5,765 bases of DNA, from positions 1 to 5,765 of the forward strand of contig JAUYDG010000055.1 of assembly GCA_030691925.1 (NCBI GenBank), written 5' to 3'. Shown piece after piece: positions 4,933 to 5,765 of this stretch (within the stretch, counting starts at the first letter, position 1; the number at the start of each line of letters is the position of its first letter). Source of the DNA: Nanobdellota archaeon. Its GTDB lineage: Archaea; Nanobdellota; Nanobdellia; SCGC-AAA011-G17; VGLX01. The notes beneath the pieces were generated by a model that saw nothing but the letters and a program-made list of their open reading frames with translations, was not told where the DNA came from and did not search any database. A program made the translations under genes and the position numbers.

Positions 4933-5655
4933 TTAGGGTGATAATTTTTTTAATATGCTTGTAGAAACATAGGCGGCAAAGTCGTTGTCAGCACTTTCTA
5001 TTACAGCGGCCAAGCCTGATTCTTTTATTGCGTAGCTGACTAGCCCGCCTACATCTTCATCTAACTGGTAGATTCCTTCGCAAAGAAGCGTTGCAAATAT
5101 TTTTTCTTGAGTGGATATCAGGTGGGGGACCCGGGTTAAGCTCTTTTTTTTCCTTGTTAGGCTGTATGAGGAGATGACGCTTTTAAGCAGGTTTAGTTTT
5201 ATGTTTTTGTCTGGTATGATTATGCAGGAGTCTACAGATTTTTTTGTGGAGTGATAGTCCAGTACCACTTCCGGCTTAAACTTATCATACGCTTCGATGA
5301 TAATCCCTGTTTCCTTTGCTTCTCTCTTGATAAAGTCGCGGTTAAGGTCTATGCCCTTTGAGTTGTACCTTGCCCCGTGCTCTTTTCCGTCAGGGTTGGC
5401 CACTGGTATGGAGAGAATATCCCATGTTTTTAGCAAATCTGATGATAGTATCGCTTCTAATGTGCTTAGGTTGTCTGATATTGTGTTCTGTTCGCTGCCG
5501 TGTAGGCAGGAGACGAGCATGGCTTTTTTTCTTTGCCCTTTTCCATCGCTTAATTCCATAGCGTATATCGGTATTCCTTGTTCGCTTTCGCCTGCTGTTT
5601 TCAGCTTGCAGTATTTCGTGTTTTGTTTGGCAAATTCTTCTATTCCCATTTGCAT
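4933..5655 (-). CDS. M14-family zinc carboxypeptidase
   Basis: This 240-residue protein shows the full M14 metallocarboxypeptidase set in order. The zinc-binding HxxE is His52-Glu55 in SCLHGSEQN, followed by NPDG (87-90), Arg96, and the substrate-binding Asn105-Arg106 in GIDLNRDF. The third zinc ligand is His135 in VVLDYHSTKK, and the catalytic Glu220 lies in AAVIESAD. M14 enzymes remove C-terminal residues from peptides, or act on acyl-amino acids in the succinylglutamate desuccinylase branch; which applies is not clear. It is shorter than the usual catalytic domain of about 300 residues and has no signal peptide or membrane segment, so it is probably cytosolic. Two start codons are possible: ATG at 5655, or ATG at 5649 two codons later. 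The TATA box is 27-28 bases before the second, so a leaderless mRNA would begin there and the protein would start MGIEEF. nop5 follows 2 bases after its stop. Confidence 0.92.
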   Translation of the reverse strand: MQMGIEEFAKQNTKYCKLKTAGESEQGIPIYAMELSDGKGQRKKAMLVSCLHGSEQNTISDNLSTLEAILSSDLLKTWDILSIPVANPDGKEHGARYNSKGIDLNRDFIKREAKETGIIIEAYDKFKPEVVLDYHSTKKSVDSCIIIPDKNIKLNLLKSVISSYSLTRKKKSLTRVPHLISTQEKIFATLLCEGIYQLDEDVGGLVSYAIKESGLAAVIESADNDFAAYVSTSILKKLSP

Positions 5656-5672
5656 TGCGTTTTAGATTGAAA

Positions 5673-5682
5673 GATATAAACC
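5673..5682 (-). promoter_or_regulatory. TATA box for the carboxypeptidase-nop5 operon
   Basis: The minus strand reads AAAAGGTTTATATCTT across this point: a good archaeal TATA box with a purine-rich BRE-like sequence. Its centre is about 21 bases before the ATG at 5655 but 27-28 before the ATG at 5649. It sits just after the stop codon of the right-hand partial gene, so the operon has its own promoter. Confidence 0.6.
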
Positions 5683-5692
5683 TTTTGTTTTT

Positions 5693-5765
5693 TTAGGATC
5701 GTTCTTCTTTGTATGTGATTATTTTCTTGATTTCAAATGTTACGAATCCTAGGCTTGCAAGTCCT
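5693..5765 (-). CDS. C-terminal end of an unidentified minus-strand protein, partial at right edge
   Basis: One minus-strand frame is open from the window edge to a TAA at 5693-5695 and encodes 23 residues, GLASLGFVTFEIKKIITYKE then ERS. The other two minus frames are closed by stops. A hydrophobic part followed by a lysine- and glutamate-rich tail resembles the cytoplasmic end of a membrane protein, but this is too short to identify. Its stop lies just upstream of the TATA box for the carboxypeptidase gene, as expected for a real gene end. Confidence 0.45.
   Translation of the reverse strand, partial: GLASLGFVTFEIKKIITYKEERS

Noticed and set aside
1..5765. CRISPR array, insertion sequence, tRNA or defence-system genes
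   Set aside because: No direct repeats with spacers, transposase motifs, terminal inverted repeats or tRNA-like cloverleaf sequences were found; nearly all the window is accounted for by housekeeping-type or hypothetical genes.

Overview
The window looks like an archaeal chromosome segment, most likely from a small-genome DPANN lineage (Woesearchaeota/Pacearchaeota type). Three things point to archaea. It carries the C/D-box RNP proteins fibrillarin and Nop5. It has a COG1395-type archaeal HTH regulator. Its genes are preceded by TATA boxes rather than -35/-10 promoters. The DPANN assignment is an inference from the strongly shortened fibrillarin and Nop5 and from unrecognised lineage-type proteins; no rRNA or tRNA is present to confirm it.

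Layout, left to right. A minus-strand histidine phosphatase (1-398) runs off the left edge and has its own promoter. A minus-strand four-gene operon (434-3571) reads, in transcription order: fibrillarin, a Cys-His repeat (propeller-like) protein, a protein with two membrane segments, and the COG1395-type regulator. These genes overlap by 4 bases or lie 3-7 bases apart. A 112-base divergent promoter region (3572-3683) follows. A plus-strand gene (3684-4523) encodes a predicted secreted, lipid-anchored isochorismatase-family hydrolase. Its 3' end overlaps by 19 bases the 3' end of a minus-strand gene for a Nop5 protein reduced to the Nop domain (4505-4930). That gene lies 2 bases downstream of a minus-strand M14 zinc carboxypeptidase gene (4933-5655). 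At the right edge, 5693-5765 probably holds the last codons of another minus-strand gene.

How the genes relate. Fibrillarin (2'-O-methyltransferase) and Nop5 are partners in the C/D-box sRNP that methylates rRNA and tRNA, and archaea commonly encode them side by side. Here they keep the usual order (nop5 upstream, same strand) but the oppositely oriented hydrolase gene sits between them. Both proteins are shortened: fibrillarin lacks its N-terminal domain, and Nop5 lacks its N-terminal domain and most of the coiled coil. Four operon-head genes share one promoter geometry: a TATA box centred about 27-28 bases before the start codon. This implies leaderless mRNAs. Two genes inside the fibrillarin operon instead show short AGGA-type ribosome-binding sequences. 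I saw no RNA genes, CRISPR arrays, insertion sequences or convincing terminators.
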